From: SIG607 sp045592625
GTDB lineage: Bacteria > Bacillota > Clostridia > Oscillospirales > Acutalibacteraceae
DNA: 64,000 nt
Reading direction: 5' to 3'
NCBI GenBank assembly: GCA_045592625.1
Contig: JAZNVC010000019.1
Location: 1-64,000, forward strand
The notes under the pieces were generated by a model, which ran no database searches, was not told the origin of the DNA, and saw only the letters and a program-made list of their open reading frames with translations. Position 1 is the first letter of the stretch; each line of letters starts with the position of its first letter. The position numbers were made by a program, and so were the translations under genes. Shown here piece by piece: positions 17,927-26,579 of the stretch.

Positions 17927-18955
17927 ATGTCAATGAATTTTAAAAGAAAACTTCCTATTCCGATGGAAATTAAAGAACAATTTCCTTTAAGTGATAAGGA
18001 GAAAAAAATAAAAGAACAAAGAGATGCCGAGATTAAGGACATATTTACGGGCAATAGTGACAAGTTTTTACTTGTTATAGGACCTTGTTCTGCCGATTAT
18101 CCTGATAGTGTTTTAGAATATATTGAGCGTCTTAGAAAAATTCAGGATGAGGTTAAAGACAAAGTATTTATTATACCTAGAATTTATACCAACAAGCCAA
18201 GAACGACAGGAGCAGGATATAAGGGAATGCTTCATCAGCCCGATCCTGACAAAAATCCCGATATGCTAAACGGTATTATAGCAATAAGAGATTTGCATTT
18301 AAGAGCACTTAAGGAGTATGGTTTTAGCTGTGCTGATGAAATGCTTTATCCTGCAAATTATCGCTATCTTTCCGATCTTATTTCTTATGTGGCTGTTGGT
18401 GCACGTTCGGTTGAAAATCAGGAGCATAGACTTGTTTCCAGCGGTATAGAAGTTCCTGTTGGTATGAAAAATCCGACGGGCGGTGATTTAACCGTAATGA
18501 TGAATGCTATTTCTGCCGCTCAGCAAAAGCATGTCTTCCTTTACAGAGGCTGGGAGGTAGAAAGCGAAGGAAATCCTCTTGCCCATGCTATTTTAAGAGG
18601 TTATACAGGACAAAACGGAAGCAGCGTTTCAAATTATCATTATGAAACCCTTTCAGAACTTTGCGAATTATATCAAAAATCCGGACTACTTAATCCGTCG
18701 GTTATTATTGATACAAACCATGCTAATTCGGGTAAAAAGTATGCAGAACAGCCCCGAATCGCAAAGGATGTGCTATATAGCTGTACCCATAACAATGATA
18801 TTCATAAACTTGTTAAGGGTCTTATGGTGGAAAGTTATCTTGAGGACGGAAGCCAGAAAATCGGTGATCATATTTACGGAAAGTCCATTACCGATCCTTG
18901 TATCGGCTGGAAGAAAACCGAAAAGCTTATTTATAACATTGCTGATACCATATAA
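17927..18955 (+). CDS. aroF: 3-deoxy-7-phosphoheptulonate (DAHP) synthase, class I
   Basis: A 342-residue enzyme that joins phosphoenolpyruvate and erythrose-4-phosphate, the first step of the pathway although last in the operon. GPCSADYPD near residue 47, IYTNKPRTTGAGYKG, GARSVENQEHR, MKNPTGGDL and DTNHANSGK are signatures of the class I alpha (AroFGH-like) type, which is usually feedback-inhibited by an aromatic amino acid. Which one cannot be read from the sequence; phenylalanine is a guess from the linked pheA. Confidence 0.93.
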   Translation: MSMNFKRKLPIPMEIKEQFPLSDKEKKIKEQRDAEIKDIFTGNSDKFLLVIGPCSADYPDSVLEYIERLRKIQDEVKDKVFIIPRIYTNKPRTTGAGYKGMLHQPDPDKNPDMLNGIIAIRDLHLRALKEYGFSCADEMLYPANYRYLSDLISYVAVGARSVENQEHRLVSSGIEVPVGMKNPTGGDLTVMMNAISAAQQKHVFLYRGWEVESEGNPLAHAILRGYTGQNGSSVSNYHYETLSELCELYQKSGLLNPSVIIDTNHANSGKKYAEQPRIAKDVLYSCTHNNDIHKLVKGLMVESYLEDGSQKIGDHIYGKSITDPCIGWKKTEKLIYNIADTI

Positions 18956-18962
18956 TAAAAAT

Positions 18963-18998
18963 AGGCTGTCTCACTTATTTGAGACAGCCTTTTATTTA
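18963..18998. terminator. Bidirectional terminator between the aro operon and CNNM gene
   Basis: A perfect 11-bp stem (18963-18973 with 18980-18990), followed by TTTATTTATTTATT. On the minus strand ATTTTTATT follows, so it serves both convergent units. Confidence 0.92.
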
Positions 18999-19011
18999 TT
19001 TATTTATTTAT

Positions 19012-20334
19012 TTATGCTTCTATTTCTTCTTTGATTCTGTTTTCTGTATTAACCGATATTTCGTGTGTCATAAGGTCGTCAGCTTTTGTAACCTTAATTA
19101 TTATTCCCTCGATTTCGAAGGTATCGCCTTCTTCGGGGATGCCTTCCTTAAGCTGAGTGAGCCAACCGTTAACGGTTGCAGATTCGATATCTTCAGGAAT
19201 ATCAATATCAAAATATTCAAAGAATGAATCAAGAGAAGTTATACTGAGTACGTTGTAATTATGCTCGTCTATTTGAGTGATTTCGTCGATAGCTTCGTCG
19301 CCTTCGTCCCAAATTTCACCAACGATTTCCTCTAAGATATCCTCCATAGTAACTATACCGGAAGCCTCTCCATATTCGTTAACAACGATTACGATGTGGT
19401 TATGGTCGGTCTGCATATCTTTAAACAGAGTGTCAAGATGTATGCTTTCCGGAACAAAAACAGGGGGATGGATAGCATCAGTCAGGCTAAAGCCTTTGTC
19501 TTTTCTGTGTAATAGATATTCTTTGGTATATAAAATACCTTCAATGGTATCAAGCTCAGAACTAAAAACAGGTATACGGGAGTATCCGTCGTTTTCTATA
19601 ATCTCTAATATTTCTTTATCGGTAGAGTCTATAGTAACAAAAGAAACTGATTTTTTAGGGGTCATTACATCCTCAGCGGTCATTCTATCAAGTTTGAAAA
19701 CGTTCTTGATATATTCGATGTCATCCTGTTTTAATGAACCCTCGTCGGCACCTGCATCAAGCATAAGTACAATATCTTCTTCAGATACGGTTTCATCTTT
19801 TTCGTGGGGGTCAATACCGAAAATGCGAATGGTTCCGTTTGTTGTAATTGTTAACAGCCAAACGATAGGACGCAAAACGGCGGCCAAGAAAGAGATAATA
19901 CCGCAGAATCCCTGTGAAATCTTTTCTTTATGATGCATAGCAATTCTTTTGGGAACAAGTTCGCCGAGCACCAATGTGAAAAATGAAAGAATAATTGTGA
20001 TAACTACAACCGCTATATTCTCAACAAGTTCTTGGTGGGAAGCCAGAGTCTCGAATTTTTTTATAATATAGGCTGTAAGCTTATCGGAAAAGTTGTCGGC
20101 AGCAAAAGCGGAACCTAAGAAACCTGCGAGAGTGATGCCTATTTGTATGGTAGAAAGAAAACGTGTGGGATTTTCTATCATTTTAAGCATTTTCGCGGCT
20201 TTTTTATCACCGTCTTCTGCTTGTGCCTTGATTTTTTTCTCGTTAAGAGAAATTACCGCAATTTCGGTGGCGGCAAAAAAAGCGTTAATTAAAATAAGAA
20301 CCAACTGTAACAGTAGTTGTTTAAAAATAGTCAT
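19012..20334 (-). CDS. CNNM/CorC (HlyC-like) hemolysin family transporter
   Basis: The 440-residue protein has a DUF21/CNNM membrane domain (residues 1-190: LINAFFAATEIAVISLNEKKIKA, QIGITLAGFLGSAFAA, ELVPKRIAMHHKE). A CBS pair (about 205-330, MTPKKSVSFVTID and VVNEYGEASGIVTMEDILEEIVGEI) and a C-terminal CorC_HlyC domain (residues 345-430) follow. CNNM proteins are linked to magnesium export or homeostasis, with CBS domains sensing ATP-Mg. It is preceded by a strong promoter and a leader of about 190 nt, unusual for a simple gene and suggestive of RNA-level control. Confidence 0.92.
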   Translation of the reverse strand: MTIFKQLLLQLVLILINAFFAATEIAVISLNEKKIKAQAEDGDKKAAKMLKMIENPTRFLSTIQIGITLAGFLGSAFAADNFSDKLTAYIIKKFETLASHQELVENIAVVVITIILSFFTLVLGELVPKRIAMHHKEKISQGFCGIISFLAAVLRPIVWLLTITTNGTIRIFGIDPHEKDETVSEEDIVLMLDAGADEGSLKQDDIEYIKNVFKLDRMTAEDVMTPKKSVSFVTIDSTDKEILEIIENDGYSRIPVFSSELDTIEGILYTKEYLLHRKDKGFSLTDAIHPPVFVPESIHLDTLFKDMQTDHNHIVIVVNEYGEASGIVTMEDILEEIVGEIWDEGDEAIDEITQIDEHNYNVLSITSLDSFFEYFDIDIPEDIESATVNGWLTQLKEGIPEEGDTFEIEGIIIKVTKADDLMTHEISVNTENRIKEEIEA

Positions 20335-20340
20335 TGACTA

Positions 20341-20524
20341 AGAGTCCTCCATTGTTTTGAATGTAGTCTTTTTTTGTTTAGCAAAATCTAATTGCGGTTA
20401 TAGGCAACAAAGGAAACCTTATAGCCTAAATGGTTACATTCTGTTTGAAGTTCAATTAACTCAAAGCCAAAGCAACTACTTCGGGGTAGCGGATCCACAA
20501 AACCAACTCCATTTCAATACTAGT
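20341..20524 (-). promoter_or_regulatory. Long structured 5' leader of the CNNM gene, candidate cis-regulatory RNA
   Basis: The predicted transcript starts near 20524 and runs about 190 nt before the ATG. Visible helices, read on the minus strand, are GCTAC/GTAG(TT)GC with a CCCGAA loop, a TTTGAGTT/AACTTCAAA hairpin with one bulge, and a GGCTATAAGG/CCTATAACC stem-loop. GGATCC is also self-complementary. No T-run terminator is obvious, so control could be translational. I cannot match it to M-box, yybP-ykoY or T-box signatures. Confidence 0.55.
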
Positions 20525-20530
20525 GGGAGT

Positions 20531-20559
20531 ATTATACTATATTTTTAAAAAATAGTCAA
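20531..20559 (-). promoter_or_regulatory. Sigma-A promoter of the CNNM transcript
   Basis: On the minus strand TTGACT (20559-20554), 17-bp spacer, TATAAT (20536-20531). Confidence 0.88.
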
Positions 20560-20674
20560 GAAAATGTAATATTAAAGGCATATTTGAATGAAAAATTGCT
20601 TATTTATGTTTACAATGTCAATAATATAATGTATCATAATAAAGGTGATCTAATCATAAATGGGAGAGGTATAT

Positions 20675-20875
20675 ATGGCTGTTAAACTTAATCCTGATAA
20701 AGAAGTTGTTAAAAAAATTAAAGAAGGACTAAAAACAAAGGGTGGATACTGTCCGTGCAAAATACCGAAAACAGAAGAATATAAGTGTATATGTAAAGAA
20801 TTCAGGGAACAAATAGCAGACCCTGATTTTGAAGGTTTTTGTCATTGTATGCTCTATTATAAATCAAAGGATTGA
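20675..20875 (+). CDS. Ferredoxin-thioredoxin reductase catalytic-chain-like small protein
   Basis: The 66-residue protein has Cys spacing CPC...CIC...CHC, as in the catalytic beta subunit of ferredoxin-thioredoxin reductase, where these residues bind a [4Fe-4S] cluster and form the redox disulfide. There is no alpha subunit nearby, and clostridial versions usually stand alone; a thiol redox function with an unknown partner is inferred. ATG 20675 follows GGGAGAGG; an ATG 15 bases earlier overlaps that site. Confidence 0.75.
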   Translation: MAVKLNPDKEVVKKIKEGLKTKGGYCPCKIPKTEEYKCICKEFREQIADPDFEGFCHCMLYYKSKD

Positions 20876-20886
20876 ATATGCTCAAA

Positions 20887-20912
20887 AAAACCACCCAACA
20901 GGGTGGTTTTAA
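20887..20912. terminator. Bidirectional terminator
   Basis: AAAACCACCC / GGGTGGTTTT perfect 10-bp stem with an AACA loop, between convergent genes; A and T runs on the flanks serve both directions. Confidence 0.9.
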
Positions 20913-20922
20913 TTAATGACTG

Positions 20923-22548
20923 TTACTCTACAGGTGTGATACCTAAAGCCGTAACAATATAAAAAATAACTACCGTTACCAAACAATATATTATCATTGG
21001 AATGATGTTTGTTTTTATAAGTTTTGCCTCTTTCCCTGAAGTTCCTATGGTAGCACTTGCGGCTACGGCATTGTTGATACATACCATATTACCTACAGCA
21101 CTTCCCACACATTGCATAGCTATAACGAAAACTGTTGGAAGTTTAAGGGCGGTAGCAGCGTTATATTGAAGATTTGAGAATAAAGTCATAGAAACGGTTG
21201 CAGACCCTGAAACAAACGATCCCAGTACACCTATAAACGGTGCGATTAATATATATAATTTTTCCCCGACCTTAGAAAGTGCGGTTGCCATAGTATCAAG
21301 CATACTTATTTCCCATATATTTTTGAATTTCAAAATTTCAACTAAGGCTAATCCAAAAAGTAAAGCCATTGCTGCACCTGAGACCTGTTTAATGGTGTTA
21401 AACCAAGATTCTTTGATTTGTTTAAGATTCATTTTATGAATAATATTAGTAATAATAGCAACCAATATAAAGAAGGTCCCGGGAAGATATGCCCATTTAA
21501 AAGACCAGTTAAGATTATTAAATCCTAAAATATTATTTACATTAATAACAAAGGGACCGCTTGTTAAAAATGATTTAACGTGAAGCTGAGGGATTCTTGT
21601 AACTACAAGAATTACAGCAACCAAAATATAAGGAATCCAAGCTTTAATAAGGGGCATTCGGGAAGATTTTGTTGGTGCTACTTTGGTAGTAGCCAACCAA
21701 CTGCTGTCCCACTGGGCAGGGTTGCCGAAATCCCATACTTTTTTGGGGGTTAGGAAGTTATTTTTAGCAGCGATTACTGTAACCAATATTGAAAATAAAG
21801 ATGCAAGTAGGGATGCAAATTCGTAACCGATAAACATTGAAACCAGTAAAAGAGGTACGGCAAAACTCAGTCCTGTGAATAAAGCAAATGGTGCTGCCTC
21901 AATAGCAGGTTTAAAGGATTTTTCCTTGCTGTAAAATTTGGTGGTCATAAGCAAAACAATTAACGGAAGGAAAATTGCCATTATAGCGTGGGGAAGGGCG
22001 GTCCAAAAAGCAAAATCGGCGGTAAATGCGGCATCCCCTGATTTGCCGAGCAGGGCCAACCCTGTTGTTACAGGTGTGCCTACAGCACCAAAAGAGACTG
22101 CCGTGGAATCAAAAATTAAAGCAATCATAGCAGCAGCCATTGGTGGAAATCCTAAACTTACCATAAGAGGTCCCGCAAGAGCGGCAGGTGTACCGAATCC
22201 TGCGGCAGATTCAATAAAAGAGCAGAAGGAAAAACCAATTATACAGGCCTGAACTCGTTTGTCCGGGCTTATATTTAAAAAGCCTTGATTTATAGCAGAT
22301 GTAGAGCCTGATGCCTTAAGCGTGTTCATGAGAAGAATAGCACCCAATATGATAACAAGCACATCTAATGAGCTAATCATACCGAAAATTGAACTTGCGA
22401 GTAATGCTTTAATTTTAATATCCCAAAAGAAAAAAGCAAAAATCCCTGCCATTATCCAAGAGACCAGTAAACTGTATTTTGCGGGCCAGTTAAAACCCAT
22501 CATAAGTACAAGTGTTGTAAGTATGGGCAAAAACGCCAATATTGCCAT
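20923..22548 (-). CDS. lctP: L-lactate permease family transporter
   Basis: The protein is about 541 residues with about 12-14 membrane segments and LctP-family signatures, such as GFSFCSFIESAAGFGTPAAL near residue 125, FGAVGTPVTTGL near residue 160 and GSATVSMTLFSNLQ near residue 430. The family moves lactate (and glycolate) with protons across the cytoplasmic membrane. The ATG at 22548 has GGAGGA nine bases upstream; 27 more in-frame codons extend upstream but overlap that site. No lactate dehydrogenase or lactate-utilisation genes are adjacent. Confidence 0.9.
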   Translation of the reverse strand: MAILAFLPILTTLVLMMGFNWPAKYSLLVSWIMAGIFAFFFWDIKIKALLASSIFGMISSLDVLVIILGAILLMNTLKASGSTSAINQGFLNISPDKRVQACIIGFSFCSFIESAAGFGTPAALAGPLMVSLGFPPMAAAMIALIFDSTAVSFGAVGTPVTTGLALLGKSGDAAFTADFAFWTALPHAIMAIFLPLIVLLMTTKFYSKEKSFKPAIEAAPFALFTGLSFAVPLLLVSMFIGYEFASLLASLFSILVTVIAAKNNFLTPKKVWDFGNPAQWDSSWLATTKVAPTKSSRMPLIKAWIPYILVAVILVVTRIPQLHVKSFLTSGPFVINVNNILGFNNLNWSFKWAYLPGTFFILVAIITNIIHKMNLKQIKESWFNTIKQVSGAAMALLFGLALVEILKFKNIWEISMLDTMATALSKVGEKLYILIAPFIGVLGSFVSGSATVSMTLFSNLQYNAATALKLPTVFVIAMQCVGSAVGNMVCINNAVAASATIGTSGKEAKLIKTNIIPMIIYCLVTVVIFYIVTALGITPVE

Positions 22549-22760
22549 ATTTTTTGTTCCTCCGTAAAAAACGTTAGTAAAATCGTTAATTTTTCTTATT
22601 AATATATTATAACCGTATTTAAAAACCAATAACAGAAAAAGTAAAAATCAGTGACTATAAAAAAAATTGAGTATGATGTGTTAAATAACAGCTTATTGCA
22701 ATATTCAACCTGCTTTTTAAAAGTATGACATAAAAGATTTGTAAAAATACATAAAAGGAC
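22549..22760. other. Gene-free interval between lctP and rpsU
   Basis: AT-rich divergent intergenic DNA. I see the lctP ribosome binding site but no convincing lctP promoter, repeat or hairpin. Confidence 0.5.
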
Positions 22761-22790
22761 TTGACAGTGGGACTGGTTTTATAGTATAAT
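22761..22790 (+). promoter_or_regulatory. Sigma-A promoter of rpsU
   Basis: TTGACA (22761-22766), 18-bp spacer, TATAAT (22785-22790). Confidence 0.88.
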
Positions 22791-22840
22791 GCTGTCTGTA
22801 AATATATTACCCCTGCTATCAGGCGGAGGGAGGGAATTAT

Positions 22841-23017
22841 ATGAGTCAGGTTCGTATCAAAGAAAATGAATCACTTGATAATGCTTTAAGACGTTTTAAG
22901 CGCCAGACTGCTAAGGATGGCGTTATACAGGAAGTACGTAAGAGAGAACATTATGAAAAACCTTCTGTAAAACGTAAGAAAAAGTCGGAAGCTGCACGTA
23001 AGCGTAAGTTCCGCTAA
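22841..23017 (+). CDS. rpsU: 30S ribosomal protein S21
   Basis: The 58-residue protein begins MSQVRIKENESLDNALRRFKR and ends in the lysine/arginine-rich tail KRKKKSEAARKRKFR, typical of bS21, which binds the 3' domain of 16S rRNA. GGCGGAGGGAGGG precedes the ATG. It has its own promoter and terminator. Confidence 0.98.
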   Translation: MSQVRIKENESLDNALRRFKRQTAKDGVIQEVRKREHYEKPSVKRKKKSEAARKRKFR

Positions 23018-23036
23018 TAAGTGATACTTAAAAATG

Positions 23037-23070
23037 AAAGCAGCCCACTACGGCTGCTTTTGATTTTTTT
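23037..23070 (+). terminator. Terminator after rpsU
   Basis: AAGCAGCC / GGCTGCTT stem (23038-23059), followed by TTGATTTTTTT. Confidence 0.85.
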
Positions 23071-23081
23071 GAGGTGAAAAA

Positions 23082-23582
23082 ATGTTTAAACCTAATATCA
23101 AGCTTCATCGCGTTACCGATATTTCGGTAGAGCTTTGCAAAAATAATAATATTAAGGCGATTGTTCTTGATGTAGATAATACGTTATCTACCCATCACGG
23201 AATGACCTTGGTTGACGGTCTTACCGAGTGGATAAAAACTATGCAGGAAAACGGCATAAAGCTTATAGTTCTTTCTAATTCAAAAGAAAGAAGAGTAAAA
23301 CCTTTTGCACAAAAAATCGGGCTTAGTTATGTTTCGCTGGGCTGTAAACCATTACCCTTTTCTTATTTTAAGGTTAAAAAATTCCTTTCGCTTAAAAGAA
23401 AAGAAATTGTGGCAGTAGGCGACCAAATTTTTACAGATGTACTGGGTGCTAAACTTTTCGGTATAAAAGTCATTCTTACCGATTTAATACTTGCAGAAGA
23501 TAAACCCAGCTTTATTGTAAGAAGAAAACTCGAAAGATTTTTACTTAAAAAAATGAAGGTGGAAAATGGATATGGCTGCTAA
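23082..23582 (+). CDS. yqeG: YqeG family HAD phosphatase
   Basis: The 166-residue protein has the HAD motif I DVDNTLSTHHG near residue 30, motif II LSNSKERR near residue 65 and motif IV GDQIFTDVLGA near residue 115. YqeG belongs to HAD subfamily IIIA and is widely conserved in Firmicutes, often near ribosome-assembly genes. The substrate is unknown. Its end overlaps the next gene by 17 bases. Confidence 0.9.
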   Translation: MFKPNIKLHRVTDISVELCKNNNIKAIVLDVDNTLSTHHGMTLVDGLTEWIKTMQENGIKLIVLSNSKERRVKPFAQKIGLSYVSLGCKPLPFSYFKVKKFLSLKRKEIVAVGDQIFTDVLGAKLFGIKVILTDLILAEDKPSFIVRRKLERFLLKKMKVENGYGC

Positions 23583-24423
23583 ATTCGGTCCCGCAGGCAC
23601 TTGCAATTTATTTAAGGAAATGGGTTACAAGCAATCTTTGGATATTCCCGCTTTTTTAACCAAAGTTAACCTTGACCATTTTGAATATCAATGCGGCAGA
23701 GGGGTTAATATAGGTAAGGAAAAAGCTGTTCAGTTGGGTGCAAAATTCAAAGAATCCAGTAAAACCGTATCTCTTCACGCACCTTACTATATTTCAATGT
23801 CGTCTGTGGAAGAAGAAAAACGCAGAAACTCTGTAAACTATATTTTAAGCAGTGCCGAGGCGGTTGATTTTCTTGGCGGTGACAGAATAGTTGTTCATAC
23901 GGGTTCCTGTTCGAAAATGAGCAGAGAAGAGGCGTTGGAAAAGGCTATCCAAACACTTGTTTGGTCATTAGATGCATTAAAAGAACGTGGACTTTCTCAT
24001 GTTCATATCTGCCCTGAAACTATGGGAAAGATTAATCAGCTTGGCACACTGGACGAAGTTATTGCTCTTTGTAAAGTGGATGAAAGCGTAATACCCTGTA
24101 TTGATTTCGGCCATCTTAATGCAAGAACTCAGGGTGAGGTAAATTCTTTAAATGCTTTTGAAAATATTTTAAATAGGATAGAAAATGAACTGGGCACCGA
24201 TAGACTTAAAAACTTCCATTCTCATTTTTCAAAAATAGAATATACCGAAGGCGGAGAAAAACGCCACCTTACCTTTGAGGATGTTGTTTACGGCCCCAGC
24301 TTTGAGCCTTTGATGGAACTGGTATATAAAAAAGGTCTTTCACCTATATTTGTTTGTGAATCGGCCGGAACTCAAAGTTTAGATGCTTTGAGTATGAAGA
24401 AATACTATGAGGCCTTGGAGTAA
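23566..24423 (+). CDS. nfo: Endonuclease IV-like (deoxyribonuclease IV) TIM barrel
   Basis: The 285-residue protein shows conserved zinc-ligand positions in SLHAPYYISM, VVHTGSC, CPETMGK, CIDFGHLNAR, NFHSHFSKIEY and the Glu in VCESAGT. These match the endonuclease IV layout of His, Glu and Asp ligands. The family cuts at abasic sites in DNA. It is more diverged than textbook Nfo at the N-terminus, so another TIM-barrel phosphodiesterase role is possible. AAGGTGG precedes ATG 23566; a second ATG two codons later is also usable. Confidence 0.82.
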   Translation: MDMAAKFGPAGTCNLFKEMGYKQSLDIPAFLTKVNLDHFEYQCGRGVNIGKEKAVQLGAKFKESSKTVSLHAPYYISMSSVEEEKRRNSVNYILSSAEAVDFLGGDRIVVHTGSCSKMSREEALEKAIQTLVWSLDALKERGLSHVHICPETMGKINQLGTLDEVIALCKVDESVIPCIDFGHLNARTQGEVNSLNAFENILNRIENELGTDRLKNFHSHFSKIEYTEGGEKRHLTFEDVVYGPSFEPLMELVYKKGLSPIFVCESAGTQSLDALSMKKYYEALE

Positions 24424-25479
24424 ATGATGATTAATCTGGATAAATATATTTCTTCCCGTTCAGCAGTGCTGATTTGTACCGATGTTAACCGTTTTTATTT
24501 GAGCGGTGTAAAATCTTCGGCGGGGTATCTTCTTAAAACCAATATTGGAGATTTTTTGTTTGTTGACGGAAGATATTTTGAAATGGCTAAGAAAACCGCA
24601 AAAAGCTCAGTAAAGGTTGTTCTTTTGAACAGATTTTCCAAACAACTTAATGAAATTATAGAAAGATTTAAAATAGATACAATTTATACCGAAACAGATA
24701 TTACCGTTTCATTTCTTAATTCTCTTTGTGATATCCTTAACTGTAAGGTTATGGCAATGGAAAGCCTTAGTGAAGAAATTCTTGCAGCCAGAAGTGTAAA
24801 AACAAAGGAAGAAGTAGAAAACATAATATGTGCACAACGTATTGCTGAAGGTGCATTTAATGAACTTTTGAATTTTATAAAGGTTGGCGTTACCGAAAAA
24901 GAAATCGCTCTTTTCCTTGATTACGAAATGGGCAAAAGGGGAAGTGAGGGCGTATCCTTTGAAACCATTGCTGTTTCGGGCGAAAATTCCTCTATGCCTC
25001 ACGGTGTACCTAAAGAGAAACCATTAAAAGAAGGGGATTTTTTAACCCTTGATTTTGGAGCTGTGTATAAAGGATATCACAGCGATATGACAAGAACTCT
25101 TGCCATAGGATATGCAACCGATAAAATGCAGGAAATATATAATCTTGTTTTAAAGGCACAAAATAGTGCGATTGAAAAAATCGCATCGGGTATTGCCTGT
25201 AAAAACGTAGATGCCGTAGCAAGAGATATAATAACTAAGGCGGGTTATGGAGGCAATTTCGGTCATAGTACCGGTCACGGAGTAGGTCTTTGCATTCACG
25301 AATATCCGAATTTATCTAACAGAAATGACAAAAAACTTGTTTGCGGCCAGATAGTTACCGTTGAACCCGGTATTTATATTGAATCACAGTTTGGGGTAAG
25401 AATAGAAGATATGATTCTTGTTAAGGAAAATACAAGAGAAAACTTGACAAATTGTCCCAAAACGCTTATAATTTTATAG
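24424..25479 (+). CDS. Xaa-Pro aminopeptidase/M24 family peptidase
   Basis: The 351-residue protein has an N-terminal creatinase-like domain (residues 1-120) and a C-terminal pita-bread fold. Metal ligands appear in DFGAVYKGYHSDMTRT (two Asp), GHSTGHGVGLCIHEYP (His), VTVEPGIY (Glu) and RIEDM (Glu). It probably removes N-terminal residues before proline in the cytoplasm. It follows nfo directly and precedes efp, a common order in Firmicutes; EF-P handles proline stretches during translation. Confidence 0.92.
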   Translation: MMINLDKYISSRSAVLICTDVNRFYLSGVKSSAGYLLKTNIGDFLFVDGRYFEMAKKTAKSSVKVVLLNRFSKQLNEIIERFKIDTIYTETDITVSFLNSLCDILNCKVMAMESLSEEILAARSVKTKEEVENIICAQRIAEGAFNELLNFIKVGVTEKEIALFLDYEMGKRGSEGVSFETIAVSGENSSMPHGVPKEKPLKEGDFLTLDFGAVYKGYHSDMTRTLAIGYATDKMQEIYNLVLKAQNSAIEKIASGIACKNVDAVARDIITKAGYGGNFGHSTGHGVGLCIHEYPNLSNRNDKKLVCGQIVTVEPGIYIESQFGVRIEDMILVKENTRENLTNCPKTLIIL

Positions 25480-25513
25480 TAAATATTTAATTTCTATTTT
25501 TGGAGGACAAATT

Positions 25514-26071
25514 ATGTTAAGTGCAGGAGATTTTAGAAACGGCCTTACCTTTGAAGAGGATGGCAACGTACTTCAGGTTGTTGAATTTCAGCATGTTAAA
25601 CCCGGTAAAGGTGCTGCGTTCGTAAGAACCAAAACCAGAAATGTTATTACCGGTGCTATTATTGAAAAGAGCTATAACCCAAGTGCAAAGTTCCCCGTTG
25701 CTTATGTTGAGCGCAAGGATATGGAATATTCCTATAATGACGGCGATCTTTATTACTTTATGGATCCTGAAACATATGAGCTTATTCCCGTTAACAAGTC
25801 CGAACTTGGTGAAGGCTTCAAATTTGTAAAGGAAACTATGGTATGCAAAATCCTTTCTTATAAAGGAAAGGTATTTGGTATGGAGCCTCCTACATTCGTA
25901 GAACTTCAGATTACCGAAACAGAACCCGGTTTCAAGGGTGATACTGCTACAAACGCTACCAAACCTGCTACACTTGAAACAGGTGCTGAAATCAGAGTTC
26001 CTCTCTTTATTAACGAAGGAGATATGATTCGTATTGACACCCGTACAGGTGAATATATGGAAAGAGCATAA
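25514..26071 (+). CDS. efp: Translation elongation factor P
   Basis: The 185-residue protein has the KOW-like domain and two OB domains of EF-P. The loop VKPGKGAAF carries Lys at residue 32, the tip that enters the peptidyl-transferase centre and is modified in many bacteria. No earP or epmA-type modifier is nearby. EF-P rescues ribosomes stalled on consecutive prolines. GGAGG lies before ATG 25514. Confidence 0.98.
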   Translation: MLSAGDFRNGLTFEEDGNVLQVVEFQHVKPGKGAAFVRTKTRNVITGAIIEKSYNPSAKFPVAYVERKDMEYSYNDGDLYYFMDPETYELIPVNKSELGEGFKFVKETMVCKILSYKGKVFGMEPPTFVELQITETEPGFKGDTATNATKPATLETGAEIRVPLFINEGDMIRIDTRTGEYMERA

Positions 26072-26087
26072 TTAAGGAGATATTAAA

Positions 26088-26531
26088 GTGATGACTATTA
26101 CTGAAAAAGCTGCTTATATAAAGGGTCTTGCCGAGGGTCTTGAGCTTGACGCTTCTACTAAAGAAGGTAAAATCCTTAATGCTATTATAGATTTACTTTC
26201 CGATATCGCTGTTGATATTGAGGATACCGAAGATGCTTGTGCAGAACTTGCAGAGCAGATTACTGCTGTAGACGAAGACCTTGCAGAGCTTGAGGACTTT
26301 GTTTACGAAGAGTATGAAGAAGATGAAGATGAGTGCGACTTTGATTGCGAAGGCTGTTCTGGTTGCGATTATGACGACGATGATGACGATGAACTTTATG
26401 AGGTTGAGTGTCCTAATTGTCACGACGTAATTTACGTTGATGATAAAATGCTTGAGGAAAAGGGAATAACCTGTCCAAACTGCGGAACAAACCTTGAGTT
26501 CGATTTAGAAGAGGATAACGACGAAGAATAA
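26088..26531 (+). CDS. CD1247-type N-terminal domain, acidic zinc-ribbon protein
   Basis: The 147-residue protein has a helical N-terminus (ITEKAAYIKGLAEGLELDASTKEGKI), a very acidic middle with a run of six Asp near residue 95, and C-terminal CPNCHDVIYVDD plus CPNCGTNLEFD, which form a zinc ribbon. A second Cys group (CDFDCEGCSGC) lies before it. Relatives are common in Clostridia with unknown function. The start may be GTG 26088 or the adjacent ATG 26091; AAGGAGA serves either. Probably cotranscribed with efp. Confidence 0.75.
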   Translation: MMTITEKAAYIKGLAEGLELDASTKEGKILNAIIDLLSDIAVDIEDTEDACAELAEQITAVDEDLAELEDFVYEEYEEDEDECDFDCEGCSGCDYDDDDDDELYEVECPNCHDVIYVDDKMLEEKGITCPNCGTNLEFDLEEDNDEE

Positions 26532-26538
26532 TTAACAG

Positions 26539-26568
26539 CAAAAGCATCCTTGGGATGCTTTTGTTTTT
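26539..26568 (+). terminator. Terminator of the yqeG-efp unit
   Basis: AAAAGCATCC / GGATGCTTTT stem, followed by GTTTTT. Confidence 0.88.
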
Positions 26569-26579
26569 AGGAGTAGTTT

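Noticed and set aside
20341..20530. T-box or M-box riboswitch upstream of the CNNM gene
   Set aside because: No T-box AGGGTGG-type sequence, no M-box conserved stems and no terminator; left as unassigned.
20357..20548. Plus-strand small ORF in front of the CNNM gene
   Set aside because: No ribosome binding site; it lies wholly in the minus-strand leader and promoter.
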